DNA of 64,000 bases from Pyxicephalus adspersus (GCF_032062135.1 NC_092868.1:48006665-48070664); one strand, 5' to 3'; positions 34,936 through 45,999 are shown, counted from the first letter of the stretch. Program-made: numbers and translations. The notes: generated by a model from the sequence alone, not told the origin.

Positions 34936-35404
34936 TGGATTCAATTAATACAGAGATAAAGACCCAGTTCCTGGGAGCTCGGCTTGCACAGACAAGTAGG
35001 TTCTTACAGGTATGTATGGATGGTAAAAATCTGGTTGGTACAGGTGTGTCTGGTTAAATACAGTTAGATATGGTTGTTTGTCTAAAAAACTTTGAATATT
35101 GAATCAAGACAGAGTCTTTCTGACGTTAGAACAAGAAAATACATGGGGAAAGTAACTCTAATCCATTCTGGAGAAAGAAAAGTTGCCAAGTTTCACAAGT
35201 TTTTTAACAAGTTTAAAATAAATTGTTTTTGATACTTTTAACAAATTGTAATGTGATTATATTACACAACTTCTTACTGTATTTGGGGTTTCACATTACT
35301 ACCCAATTTCTTTCATTCATTTCAATACCCAAGGGAGGTGGTAAATGTGAAATATAATTTTCTGCAGAAGATTGAGTATATTTGTTTTTTATGTAAAATA
35401 AATA
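34936..35404. other. Unassigned stretch
   Basis: No gene or repeat recognised. Confidence 0.5.
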
Positions 35405-35871
35405 CAGGTAGTCCCTGGGTTACATACGAGAAACTGACTGTGGGTTTGTTCCTAAGTGGATTTTGTATGTAAGTCAGAACAGGTAAATTATTTTAATAAA
35501 TGCAATTAGGACGGATGTTTGTCCCAACATAATATTAGGCAGCGTGGTGTCAGTTACTGTAAAAAATCTGCACTGTGAGTTAATCACAAACAAAGCAAAA
35601 AGAACTTTATGGAGCCTAGACATTCATTATCTTCTTAAGCAAGTTGTGCTTTGATATGCAAAAAACAAAAACAAAAAACAATTGCAGTGTTTGTCTTGGT
35701 CATTAAACACTTACAAGAGCTTGCAGAACAGCAAAAGATTTCTTCTGCAAGCCATGCAAACCACCCCTTTCCCCCATCGATCCTCCGTCCTGCACACCAA
35801 GGAGCAGGGAAGCCCCATTCATACCTAGGAGTCGTCTGTATGTCAGATGTCCTTAACTTGAGGACTACCTG
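35405..35871. mobile_element. Tigger/pogo-like non-autonomous element, copy 1
   Basis: The ends CAGGTAGTCCCTGGGTTACA and the complement of TTAACTTGAGGACTACCTG form inverted repeats, flanked by TA on both sides (35403-35404, 35872-35873). A TA duplication with CAGGTAGTCCC-like ends is typical of the Tc1/mariner-pogo group. The copy at 55766-56228 is the same element in the opposite orientation. The interior lacks a transposase. Confidence 0.85.
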
Positions 35872-36099
35872 TATTTATTTCAGGCAACTTGTATACTACT
35901 TGAATTCAGTCACCTATATTGCCTTAAAATGTTCAGTACACTCAGAATTATTGGGTTTTAGTTGCACCTTTGTGATGCCACTACAGACCTTTGAAAACAC
36001 ATTTCACTTATAACAGGGCGATCTCTTGCCTAACACAGTAATTGTAGATCCCAAATAAAACCTCATAAAACTATATTATAGGCTGAATAACCATTGTTA

Positions 36100-36480
36100 A
36101 CCTCTCATTTTATTTTGTTGAATGCCTGTTAAGTTTGTCTGGCTGCTGCTATTTTCAGTGACCTCACTTAACCCGACTGTACAGAATGACAGGTCCTCCC
36201 TCTGACATAAGCCTGGCTTGTGATTTACCATCTATTCTGCAAACCCGCCTGCTACTTGTCATACTGATTCTGCAGCATCAGGTAATATTAGTTATTCTGT
36301 TTTCTGTGGTGTCATATAAGCCAACATTTCATTGTGTGTCCGACAGGTAAGCACAAGATGTTAACCTATTTCATCAGCTTTTCCAGCAGAAGACAATAGC
36401 ATTATCAGATATGAGTCACCTGGCTTGTCTTGACTTCAAATCATCTCTTGTTTTCTTCTGGATAAGCTGCACTACAAATC
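36100..36480. other. Candidate conserved noncoding element
   Basis: Unique mixed-composition block with CTGTACAGAATGACAGGTCC, ATAAGCCTGGCTTGTGATTT, and CAGATATGAGTCACCTGGCT (AP-1-like TGAGTCA and an E-box-like CACCTG). No frame of interest. Resemblance to conserved noncoding DNA only. Confidence 0.25.
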
Positions 36481-37156
36481 TTCTTTGAAATAAAAAACAG
36501 AAAGTGATTATGTTATTGTTTTGGGAAGCTTGCGACGACTGTGGTTCCAAATGATTTGTTAATATTAAGCAATCCAGCTAATTTTATAGGGCAGGGTAAA
36601 GACCACTTGCTTGAATTTATTATGCTTTGTCTGTCAATATACCTCAGAAGTAATTTTTTATAAAAATGAATACATCAACATTGATTAAACAACTCATCCA
36701 ATTTTAGGATGCAATGCTAACGTTGACCATTGAAAAAATATATTAGCTTTAAAGGTGACCCATTGGTATTCCTGATGTAAAAGTATTAAAAGTTTGCAAT
36801 GTTTTAAATTCTTGTGAGCATCATTGATCATTGTCAGCTCTGAATTCTGGACTACAGAACTCTCCACATGTATAAATTGATTTTTTTTTCAAAGAAAAAT
36901 AATACTGTTACCTTTACTCCCAAGACCTTTGCCACATACTGCGTGTAGGTAAAAGGCTATTGTAGTGGCAGGGCTGTGCCCACATCAATAAAGACTGAAC
37001 TACACAATAGGTTTCTTTATGTGTATTAAAAAGAATTTTTAAAACATTCTTTCAACTTTAGAATTTGCAGAACAAACCCAAATTTTCTCCCTTTGTCCGT
37101 ATAGTTTCCAATTTCACTTTCAAACACTTATTTTCAAATTGACCCCTCTGTTACTA
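36481..37156. other. Unassigned stretch
   Basis: No gene or repeat named. A small GGCAGGGCTGTGCCC inverted repeat occurs near 36967-36981. Confidence 0.45.
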
Positions 37157-37164
37157 TTATCTAG

Positions 37165-38082
37165 TAGTGTTGGTGTTTGAATTCGGGTTGTCCTTATATT
37201 AAACCCGAATATGGCTGTTCGAATTCGGATAGACCTGAACGAAAAAACGAGATTCAACGGTAAAACTTTGGATAAAAAAAATGGAAAAAAATGTGTTAAA
37301 AAAATAAAAATTATTGGTAAATTAATTTATTTAGTGTTTGTGTTTATTTAACTATTTTGCTTTTTACAGGTTATCCTACAATGATATCTTTTACTTTGTA
37401 ACACACTTTCCAGCACAGTAATATTATGATACATTTGTTACATTTTTCTTTTATCCAATGCAAGAAAAATGTAACAAATGTATCATATTACTGTACTGGA
37501 AAGTGTGTTACAGACAGTAAGAGATACCTCTAGTGCGGGGCATCTTCTCAATGATTTCAGCTGTGGCTGCAATCATTGAGAAGAGTGTGTGATCCCCAAA
37601 GCACTACAGTTAAATTAACCTGTAGTGCCCCAGGGGACCATAGTGGAACTGCAGAGTTCATCATGTGACCGTGGGAACTTTGCGGTCACAGCTGTGACTG
37701 CAGGCGATTCCCGGGCACTAGAGGTCGAATGGGGACAAGTTTCCCCATTCATCAACTCTAGTGCCCTGTGTTCTTGGATAGAGAAACTTTATCCAAGAAC
37801 ACATACTACTAGCAACAGCAATCAGGATCGCTGTTCCAGTCCTGTAGTATGTGTTCCTGGATAGAGTTTCTCTATCCAATAACACATACAACTACCGGTA
37901 GTAAAGGGCTGCAAGAGCAATCTGATTGCTGTTGCAGCCCCTAATGGTTCCTAAAATTATTCCAAATTCCCCCACCCTTGACTTCAATGGTATTCAAATT
38001 CGGCATTCGATCACCCAAACAATATCTCTCTATTCAATCGAATAGCTGTCGAATCTAATGGTGAGATATTCAACCAACACTA
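37165..38082. mobile_element. 918-bp hAT-like element, TAGTGTTGGT family
   Basis: The ends TAGTGTTGGTGTTTGAATTC and, complemented, TAGTGTTGGTTGAATATCTC are flanked by TTATCTAG (37157-37164) and TTATCCAG (38083-38090), seven of eight bases equal. The interior is a chain of inverted repeats, the largest at 37397-37512 with arms of about 50 bases, and TTGGATAGAG/CTCTATCCAA pairs at about 37770-37800 and 37857-37882. It also contains an ATCATTGAGAAGAGTGTGTG segment shared with 53958-54414. No transposase. The SINE at its right edge suggests insertion at the SINE tail. Confidence 0.85.
37397..37512. repeat. Long hairpin inside the hAT-like element
   Basis: TGTAACACACTTTCCAGCAC... pairs with ...AGTACTGGAAAGTGTGTTACA-like sequence, and ATACATTTGTTACATTTTTC with GAAAAATGTAACAAATGTAT. 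A 10-12 base loop (TTTTATCCAATG) sits at about 37450-37461. Confidence 0.85.
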
Positions 38083-38372
38083 TTATCCAGTATTTATATA
38101 GTGCAGAAATACTATGCAGTGCTTTACAAAGTCCATTTTCATGTCACTGGCTGTCCCTCAAAGGGGCTTACAATCTAATATCCCCCCCATAGTCATATGT
38201 CATTGCCTAAGGCCAATTTGAGGGGAAGCCAATTAACCTAACTGCCTATTTTTGGAGGAAACCCACCCAAACACAGGGAGAACATACAAGCTCCATGCAG
38301 ATCGTGTCCTGGCTGAGATTCGAACCTGGGACCTAGTGTTGCAAAGGCAAGCGTGAAACCATTGAGCCAGCT
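38083..38372 (-). repeat. tRNA-derived SINE, best copy
   Basis: Minus strand, 5' to 3': an A box TGGCTCAATGG (complement of 38359-38369), then a B box GGTTCGAATC (complement of 38317-38326). The body follows (CTTGTATGTTCTCCCTGTGT, then TGGGTTTCCTCC), then the GTAAGCCCCTTTGAGGGACA phrase. The tail ends in TATATAAATACTGG. The A-to-B spacing fits a tRNA-derived polymerase III promoter. The tail matches the L2/CR1 LINE tail at 20950-20990, so that LINE is the likely partner for its retrotransposition. Confidence 0.9.
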
Positions 38373-38498
38373 GTTTGCCTATATGTGTGTAAAACAGGAT
38401 GTTTCCTTCATGTATTACAAGAGAACACTGACCTTTGACCAAGTAACATCATTAATGGTAGTTACAGTCTCAGACAAATAAAGGTGAAGTGTTTATGG

Positions 38499-39076
38499 CA
38501 GTGATTCTCAACCAGGGTTCCTCCAGAGGTTGCGGGGGGTTCCATAAGCCAGGGGTCCCCAACCCTCTGTCCACAGCCTACTAGTGGGAAGCAGCTATGG
38601 CCGATGCACCCCTCAGCAGGGTAAGGAGAAGGACCTTGAGGGGGGGAGCACCGGCCAGAGCCGCAAATCATGTCTCCTGTACGCCTCGCAGTCTTAGGAC
38701 GGGTTGTGTCTCTGGTCTGAGCCTGTGATGGGAGAGAGGGTTTTGGCATCACGTCGTCACTCTGGGGGGAAGTTTCTCCCCCTTTGAGTGACACATGGCT
38801 CCCTGCACATGTGTGGTCTGAAGTCTGTGAGATTAGTGATTCCTGAGCTCCAAAAGTTTGGGGATCACTGCTATAAGCAATTACCAATTACCAATTTGTG
38901 ACTCCCAGGTCAGTTTGAGTGTCACCACTGAAATTTTTTGGCTATCTCTAAGGGTGATGTTCTTCCTATTGACCACCACATTTACGCTATGGATATAGTA
39001 ATTATAGGAGAGGTTCCCTGACATCCTGCATGTTTGTTCAAGGGTTCCCCCATGCTAAAAAGGTCAAGAAAGACTT
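38499..39076. mobile_element. hAT element interrupted by another hAT
   Basis: The left end CAGTGATTCTCAACCAGGGT and, complemented, the right end AAGTCTTTCTTGACC lie between GTTTATGG (38491-38498) and GTTAATGT (39077-39084), six of eight equal. The body is the complement of the 27056-27329 family. A second hAT occupies 38550-38870, so the outer element is the older. Confidence 0.75.
38550..38870. mobile_element. Nested hAT element, CAGGGGTCCCCAACC family
   Basis: The ends CAGGGGTCCCCAACC and, complemented, CAGTGATCCCCAAAC are typical hAT termini. They are flanked by CCATAAGC (38542-38549) and CTATAAGC (38871-38878), seven of eight equal. The interior is GC-richer than its host. The 141-codon minus-strand frame across it is unrelated to transposases. 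A second, decayed copy is at 41098-41245. Confidence 0.85.
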
Positions 39077-39084
39077 GTTAATGT

Positions 39085-39830
39085 TGGATGACTAAGACCA
39101 TCGTCGACCATACTAATTTTACTGTGAATGAAGAGGACAGTAGCCCAGCAACCAACCATCTTTAAAAAACTTGGATCCAAGTTTTTGACCTTATTTACCA
39201 AACTTCACAATAGCCATACATGTACAATATGCAATTAGATAAGCAACCTATGGAATCTTCGTTATATCAGTCTGCTTTCAAATTTTCAATATGGATTTCT
39301 GGAGATGGGAAAGATAAGTATACACCTGCTTATTTTAAAGGCATGATCATTTTGAATTGTGGTAGATAATGACAGGGTTACAATAAATATCCAGGTAGGT
39401 GTGGTAATGGAGTCCGTATTTTGTGCAGTGTTAAAGACAATGACCTGGGTCCTTTTAGGTTCTTAGTCTTAAAGGACCTGCATTGTGATGTTACAAAGGG
39501 GTGAATTGACAAAGCCAGGTAGAAGAACTGAAAAGACCATTAAGCAATCAGCAGTCCTCCTGCCACATGATAGAACATTCAGGTAAGCAAATCTTGGTTA
39601 CTTAAACCTTTTCAATCTTTCAATCTACATATTTTTAGCTGGCTGGGGCAAGGGATGGACAAACAGACTTTTTTTTAAAACTAAACTTTTTTTAAAACTG
39701 AAACACTTTCCTTTACTTAGAGCCCTTGATGCCTCCACAACTGGCTTCCATTTGGTCTTGATTCTTTCTTCATCCCAGTGTGAAGGAACCATTGGGTGCG
39801 GACATCTTCTTCCTTCAGCTTTCAAAGTTA
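39085..39830. other. Unassigned stretch
   Basis: No gene. The minus-strand frame at 39625-39825 crosses T tracts and has no recognised motif. Confidence 0.45.
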
Positions 39831-39834
39831 CCCA

Positions 39835-39900
39835 ACCTTGAACTGTGCAGGCACGAGATCGGGGGACGTTTCCACCTGTAATGCAAAAATAAATAAATAA
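39835..39900. repeat. Short fragment of the serial-hairpin MITE
   Basis: CTGTGCAGGCACGAGATCGG and GGGACGTTTCC align with GCGCCGGCACGAGGTCGGGT near 1343-1362. Only this piece is recognisable, followed by (AAAT)n. Confidence 0.5.
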
Positions 39901-40319
39901 ACGTTATGCCAATTTCACTGGCCTGGCAGTAAAGACAGAAAGGGTAAAAAATGTGGTGATAGGTGATAATTTGGACCTTAGTTGGCAAATATCAGGTTAT
40001 TATGCAGAAATATTGGAAACAATTAATTCACCTAAGCATTATCATGCCTCTATACATATTCAGCTGCAGTTATATATTTGCTGTTTAAACCATACAAAAA
40101 GTAAAAGGCCCAGAACAGCACAACAAAATAATCACTGACCTGTAACAAATATGTTCCTTCCAAATTAAAGCTTGCTGTGTATTATCCAATTACTTCTACC
40201 CTGTATTTCAACAGCAAAGTGCACACGCTTGATTGGAAAAGTTCAATGGAACTAATAAATGGATTATAGACAGTATGATGGAGGAGAAAATTAAGTTTTG
40301 TGTTATTTTCAGAAACAAC
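39901..40319. other. Unassigned stretch
   Basis: No gene or repeat recognised. Confidence 0.5.
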
Positions 40320-40480
40320 TGGCAATATTTTAAATGAATTATTTTACTGGTGCCTGTATAATTACCTGCTTCAAATTAGGTTTTATCATGCAGCAGCCTG
40401 TTAAATGTACGAGGAGGAACATGCATCTCCATCAGATTGTTAAGGGAAATCCATCTCTGAAATGGAATATGATGATATTT
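40320..40480. other. Weak candidate conserved noncoding element
   Basis: AAATGAATTATTTTACTGG, GCCTGTATAATTACCTGC and CATGCAGCAGCCTGTTAAAT phrases give homeobox-rich mixed sequence, unique in the window. Lowest-confidence member of this class. Confidence 0.18.
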
Positions 40481-41097
40481 GTATTTAAAAATGGGAATGC
40501 GGATTAACAAAGTAATTTTGTTACGGTTGAGTTACGCTTTACAGTATTGTATTTTTAAGGCCATTTTTGATGCACTTTATATAATTAATTTGTACATGGC
40601 TTTCTGGAATTTTTACCAAAGAGCTTATTTTATTTTTTATTGCCTATATAAGAACTTTTTAACAACCTCTTTACATAAACTAAAGTGTGTTGTATGGATC
40701 ACTTGTTTCCTGCATGCTCATTGAGAAGTGGTATTCTTGGTGCAGAACAGCTGAAGGAATTATTTAAAGTGGAACTTGGGAACTAAAGTGTTCCTAGGAG
40801 ATTTTACATGGAAGACATGGTCGCTTTGGATGAAAAAGCCTTTCCCTGTATGTTAAAATATTGTATATTAGTGTGCAGGGCATACTTTTAGTCCTGGTAT
40901 ACATGGCCTGGTATGCAAGGGCTGATTCTCACTTCCAATCCAATTTCAATCCAATAAAATAATCAGATCTGAAGTTTTTGTGAAGGAAAATTAGAAGATG
41001 ACAAATCAAAGACAACTGATTTTTGGGTTTCCTAATGAACATGGATAGCTTGTTGGTAAGTATCACCTGAAATCATACAAGGTATGTTGTGTATATA
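40481..41097. other. Unassigned stretch
   Basis: No gene. The 81-codon frame at 40479-40724 shows no family resemblance. Confidence 0.45.
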
Positions 41098-41245
41098 AGT
41101 GGTCCCCAACCTTTTGCAGCTCACTGACTCCAGACCGCACATGCGCAGAGATCCGTGTGTCATGATACCAGAACCTGCTCACTGCCCTGAGCCTGCGATC
41201 CGTATGGGAGACATGGTCCTTGGCTCTGGCTGCCGGGGGGTGCAC
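41098..41245. mobile_element. Decayed hAT copy, GGTCCCCAACC family
   Basis: The left end AAGTGGTCCCCAACCTTTTG and the internal CCCTGAGCCTGCGATCCGTA resemble the start and middle of the element at 38550-38870. The right end is not identifiable. Confidence 0.6.
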
Positions 41246-42070
41246 TTTTGGTTTATTACTCTTTATTTACTAGACTAAAGGTGAGGTTGCCGTGTGGTTT
41301 TTGCATCCTCATGCCAATGAACCGATGCCTCTGGGAAGATGCTCACCCACCCACTACACCCAAATGTAGAATGAAAGGAGCAGCAATGAGCAGTTCACTA
41401 CCACTCACTGCTGCTGGCCACTGTCAAATGTGTAAGAACAGCTAACCAGTGGTGCTGGCCAATGTTCGACTAGCAAAGTGCAAGCTGCCATGAACTGTGC
41501 AGTATTACTTATCCCCACAGCAGGTCGGAACCTAACCTCAAGTAACACCCACAGGTCTTGTCCCTCCTTCAATCGGTGACTGGACAATGCAAGGAAGGAT
41601 AACAGACTGACAAGCTCATCCCTCTGCCATTGCGTTCAATAAGCATGCTTCTTGCTGCACTTTTGCTTGCAGCACACTTGATTGGCTCCCAGTCTTGCCC
41701 GCCTTTATGCTGTATTAGACACTGCAGGAAGATGATCCCAGGTTAAATTCAGGTACCTACTCGGGTACTTACATGGTAAAATGAATTGTTTAATACAAAA
41801 CTGCATTAACTGTTGGTGTTATATGTCAACCTTGAGTTTAACTTTAAATCCCGACAGGTGACCCAGCATGATTCTATGCTATTCAAAGTTGAAATAAACA
41901 GACTGTGCTCCGGCTTAAAAAAAAAGAAAACCAGAATCAGTGGTAAATAAAAAAAAATATTTACAAATCTCTACTTCCTGCAAATTTGTCAAATCTGGAA
42001 CTAATAATAAATCCATCCACCTACTTTTAATTAAAATGTCACATCTTCAATTCAATAATCTTGTTTCGTC

Positions 42071-42106
<36 letters not shown>

Positions 42107-42659
42107 TATACTTTTATATACTTATCATATTTGTTTGTATATTAGTTAAATATCTATTGTAAGATGTATTTCCATATAAACAGACTTATAAAAGACATAA
42201 TAAAATGGCAGGTAATAAATTAAGATGCCTCAAAACTCAGCTGTCTATGTCCCAGGGTTAGGAGCCTCACCAGAACATTAGCCTTTCCAGAAAGAGAAAA
42301 AAGAAATCTTTTAGAGCAAACGCTTTAGGCCATTTAAAGTATATGATAAGAATAATTCATTCCTATGCACTTGATAAAACCAGGTTATTATAAACAGTAA
42401 ATTTAAAGAAGACTTCCAGGTTTAATTTTCCACATGGGAAACCCTTGCTTCATATAGATACTGAATGTTAAGCAATAAAGTTGTAATGTGTCGGGGGGAA
42501 AAATTGCTGTAAGTTTTGTTTTTTGTTGTAAGTTTGTTAAACAGAAAATGATGTGGTGGATCTGATCTTCCCTAAATAGTTTGTACCCCAGACCGGGAAT
42601 CTGAAAACGGTATAGTTTTATATATCTAAAAGTATATAGTGTATGTCACTGGTGAAAAG
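41246..42659. other. Unassigned stretch with a (TTA)n microsatellite
   Basis: The microsatellite (ATT/TTA)n lies at 42074-42106. The rest shows no gene or repeat I can name. Confidence 0.5.
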
Positions 42660-43266
42660 TAGTGATGAGCAAAATTGGGAAATGTATTTTTGCTAAACTT
42701 TTGCAAGGAAGGACTTTTGCAAGGACATTTTTGGGCAAATTTCAGTGAAATCTATGGTGTGGTGGAAAGAAAGTGAGTGGGATGTCCTATCTGTAGGATG
42801 TTCAAACTGGAACTCCAGCTAAAACTTACTTTGTTGTGGATAAATGGGGAAAGCTTTAAATTTTTTTGTCTCGATTGGAAACATTTCTCTTCATTTTCTG
42901 GGGAACTGAGAGCGAAAAATTAATGTTTTTGCAGTGAAAACTTTATTTTCAGTAGTGGTGATTTTTTTTTGTAGAAAATATATAAACCCTTTTTTTTTTT
43001 TTACTTAATAAATTTTTTAGCTATAGCTATAAAGTGCCTGTGCAGCCACCTGGCACAACCAATAAGAAATCAACCACTTCCTTTCTATATAAGTTACATT
43101 ATGTTTCTTGGAAACATAATAAAGTTCATAATAAGCCCAATGTGATTAAAATAATTCCACTACTTTTTTTATTACCACCATAGATTTTTAATAAAATTTG
43201 CTCTAAGAGATTTCCTTTTTTGAAAAAAGTATGGAAAAAAAATCTTCTCAACTTTGTTCATCACTA
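42660..43266. mobile_element. hAT-like palindromic element, TAGTGATGAGC ends
   Basis: The left TAGTGATGAGCAAAATTGGG and, complemented, the right TAGTGATGAACAAAGTTGAG are inverted. The flanks are also inverted rather than duplicated (TCACTGGTGA/TCACCAGGGA, then TATAGTGTA/TACACTATA), so no 8-bp duplication is seen. The interior contains a CTTTCTATATAAGTTACATT phrase and T tracts. No transposase. Confidence 0.65.
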
Positions 43267-43280
43267 CTTCACCAGGGACG

Positions 43281-43680
43281 TACACTATATGATGAAAAAG
43301 TTTATAGACTGACTACCTGACTATCACACCTACGTATATGATGTGCCATTTCAATGGTGTTGGCCACAGCTTTTCAGCTCTCAGTCTCAAGGCTTCTGAG
43401 AAGGCTTTGCACAAGATTTTGGAAATGGGAGCCCGTTTAGTATTTGTGAGTTCAGGTGCTGGTGTTGGAAAAGAAGTCCTGGCTCACAATTGGTATTCTT
43501 ATTTATTCAAGTGGTTAGTAGGGTTGAGGTCTACGCCTTTTTTCAGGCAACTTGGGTGGCTGATATTCACATCTGGTTGAACCAGGTCTTTATAGTGCTT
43601 TCTTTTGCAGAAGGGAACAGTGATATTGTAACAAAGAAGGGTCAACACACAATTGTCTAAAAAAAAATATTATTTAGGAA
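43281..43680 (-). pseudogene. Tc1-like transposon remnant
   Basis: It begins TACACTATATGATGAAAAAG, close to the TACACTATATGG-type end of a fish/amphibian Tc1-like element. It continues with ordered phrases such as TTGGCCACAGCTTTTCAGCT, AAGGCTTTGCACAAGATTTT, GGTTGAGGTCTACGCC and CACACAATTGTCTAA. On the minus strand GVDLNPTNHL corresponds to the PDLNPIEHLW block near the third catalytic residue of Tc1 transposases. Stops and gaps make it a dead fragment of perhaps a third of an element. Confidence 0.75.
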
Positions 43681-44089
43681 TCTCAATCTCAATGCAGTCA
43701 GAAAATTCACTTCATTTTTAATTATATTTGAGTCTCAACAATCCTATGTTTCTTTGGGCAAATAAACTATGAATAAACTGATGAATTAACAATAAACTAT
43801 ATTAATATTCCTGGCATCTACAGCAACTACTTTTTTTAAAATTCTTGTATACCAGACTCACAATGGCCATTAGTGGCCATGCAGAATGGAAGCTATAAAA
43901 TATTTATATCCACTATATAAATATATATAGCAGATAAAAAAAGAGAATTAAATAATCATAATAAAAAATCCCTAATATAATACATAAATAAAGTCCATAG
44001 AAACACGCTATACATTCCCTTTAAGTTGTATAAAGCTTCAAAGTATAAAGTTGTACAAAGCTGTAGTATTAAGCTTTTACAGCTCAGTG
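43681..44089. other. Unassigned AT-rich stretch
   Basis: No gene or repeat recognised. Runs of TATATAAATATATATA type occur near 43912-43932. Confidence 0.5.
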
Positions 44090-44420
44090 GTTGGGAATTC
44101 ATTAGGGAGTACTTCTTGGCATTAAATGAACAGCATCTGACAAGGCATTACTTAATATAAGGGCTTATTAGGCTATTAACACATTTGTTGTAACTGTACA
44201 GTTAAAGGAAATCTAATCTAAGTTTAAAGTGTGGATTGCCAAGTACCCAGAGAGCGGCTTATCTCTAAATATATATCAGAACCTTTTCTCTTTCTACAAC
44301 CGCTGATAAGTGAAGCCATTAGCACCAACTAGTTTACTTCTGTTAATGGAAGCCGTCAAAAAGCAAAATACCTGCGATAGAAGCCTCTGATGTAAGCTGC
44401 CACTTGTAGGGAAAACTGAG
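44090..44420. other. Candidate conserved noncoding element
   Basis: Unique block with CATCTGACAAGGCATTACTT, GGGCTTATTAGGCTATTAAC, TAACTGTACAGTTAAAGG and CAACCGCTGATAAGTGAAGC (RUNX-like AACCGC, GATA-like). No repeat ends and no coding frame. Supported by texture alone. Confidence 0.25.
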
Positions 44421-45999
44421 GACATTTTTTTATTTGATATAGATTGATATATTTATACATATAGTTTATTCTGTGTTTCTTTGGCTTCTTCAGGATTTAA
44501 AGAGTTACAAACCTGACAAAGTCTTTTTACAGATTATTTTCATATAGATCTACAAAACCTAACGTAATTAATATGTAATCTGGATTTGTCATGCTTAAGT
44601 TTTCAAAAGCCATGCCCAACCCAACTGTCCTGGATCCCGAAACATCTTAGAAAGTCCCGTGGGTTCAGGATCATGTATCACCACAGAACCAATAACAAGT
44701 ACATAGACCAGTCTGTCCCAAACTTTTCAACACGGTGGAACCTGTGGCATGGTGGTCAATGGGAAAAATGAATTTTATTGAAACGTTATAATTGTCCTTG
44801 ATCAACTTTGCTTTAGTACACAAAGAGGTTTATCTGTACGGCAGCAAATCCCTGCTGGGGAATCAGCTACTGCCCTTGAAACACCTAGACCTGGAACCAT
44901 TATTTCAGATTCATCACTTCAAAAATAGACCCCTAAATGTTACCCACAAGGAGTTTGGATCCACTTTAAACTGAATCTTAAATACCCTCGATTAGTTTTC
45001 TGACAGCATTCAGTAAAGAACCAGCTAATAATAAAATAGAATAGAATATTTTTCCCAGTTCTATGTACATGAGATTTTTGTCTAAGTAATACATAACTGA
45101 ATTAAATAGTAATTTTATCATCCAGGAATTTGAGCTTTTAGTTGTAGCTTTTTAAACTACTAATTCTATATCAGTCTTTTTCAACTCATAGAAAAAAAAG
45201 CTGTAAGGCTTATGCTAAGACATCAAAAAGAACAGAACTTTTCATTTATGTTTCCCATTGGTCTATTTGAGAAACTGTTTGGGGAATGTTTCCATATAGA
45301 AGAGAAGCAAGCATGTCATTAAACAAACTTTGGAAACTCCAAGGCTGTAAATTATCTGAAGTTCTTCTTGGGTAACTTGGGTACCACAGACGACCCATAA
45401 ACTGAATGCTCCAAGCAAGCAGAGCGCACATTAAAGATGAGCTATAACCTTTCACTGCTAAATAAAGGAAGTTTTCTTTTTTTTTTTACTTTGAGTGATA
45501 CATTGAACAACGGGAACAAAAGTGAAGGTTTAAAGTTTATGTACAGCTAAAACTTTTTTTGTTTTATATAGAGGAAAGGAGAGTTGGTACATGTGTCAGG
45601 TAAATGCCCCAAATTTAAATACTTCTGGAAGTAGGTTATAAATATTGGAAACAAATGTTCATGGACTAATCTGTCCCTTAGGATCTATAAATTTTGCTTC
45701 TCAATCACAACATGTTCTTGAGAAAAATATATAAACACTTGGTGTCCAATCACTTAAGTGGCTAAGGTGTGCATCTTGGTGAAGTGCTGTCTTTTGGAAC
45801 AATAGTTTACCAGAAATCCTCAAATTCCGGTAGGATTTTATGCCTAAGGACATGGAAGAAGTGGTGGTGGTCAGATTGAGGTGATCTATACATAAAATGG
45901 AACCTTGTTAGTAAACATTACAGTGAATTATTGTGATAACATTGGTAATATAGTCATAATTCATGTAGCCTATGTCTCCTAGTTCCCCTTTATTCCATT
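44421..45999. other. Unassigned stretch with possible hAT tips
   Basis: CAGTCTGTCCCAAACTTTTC at 44709 and CAGTCTTTTTCAACTCATAG at 45171 look like hAT ends, but no partner ends or duplications were found. The frames at 44586-44974 have no recognised domain. Confidence 0.35.

Noticed and set aside
38310..38370. tRNA-like A and B boxes, possible tRNA gene
   Set aside because: They belong to a SINE head; there is no complete cloverleaf and the same head recurs in other SINE copies.
38462..38887. 141-codon minus-strand frame
   Set aside because: It spans the nested hAT element at 38550-38870 and shows no protein family.
43338..43580. 80-codon plus-strand frame
   Set aside because: It is antisense to the Tc1 transposase remnant.
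44709..45190. Complete hAT element between two CAGTCT-type tips
   Set aside because: The tips are in the same orientation, and no inverted partner or 8-bp duplication was found.
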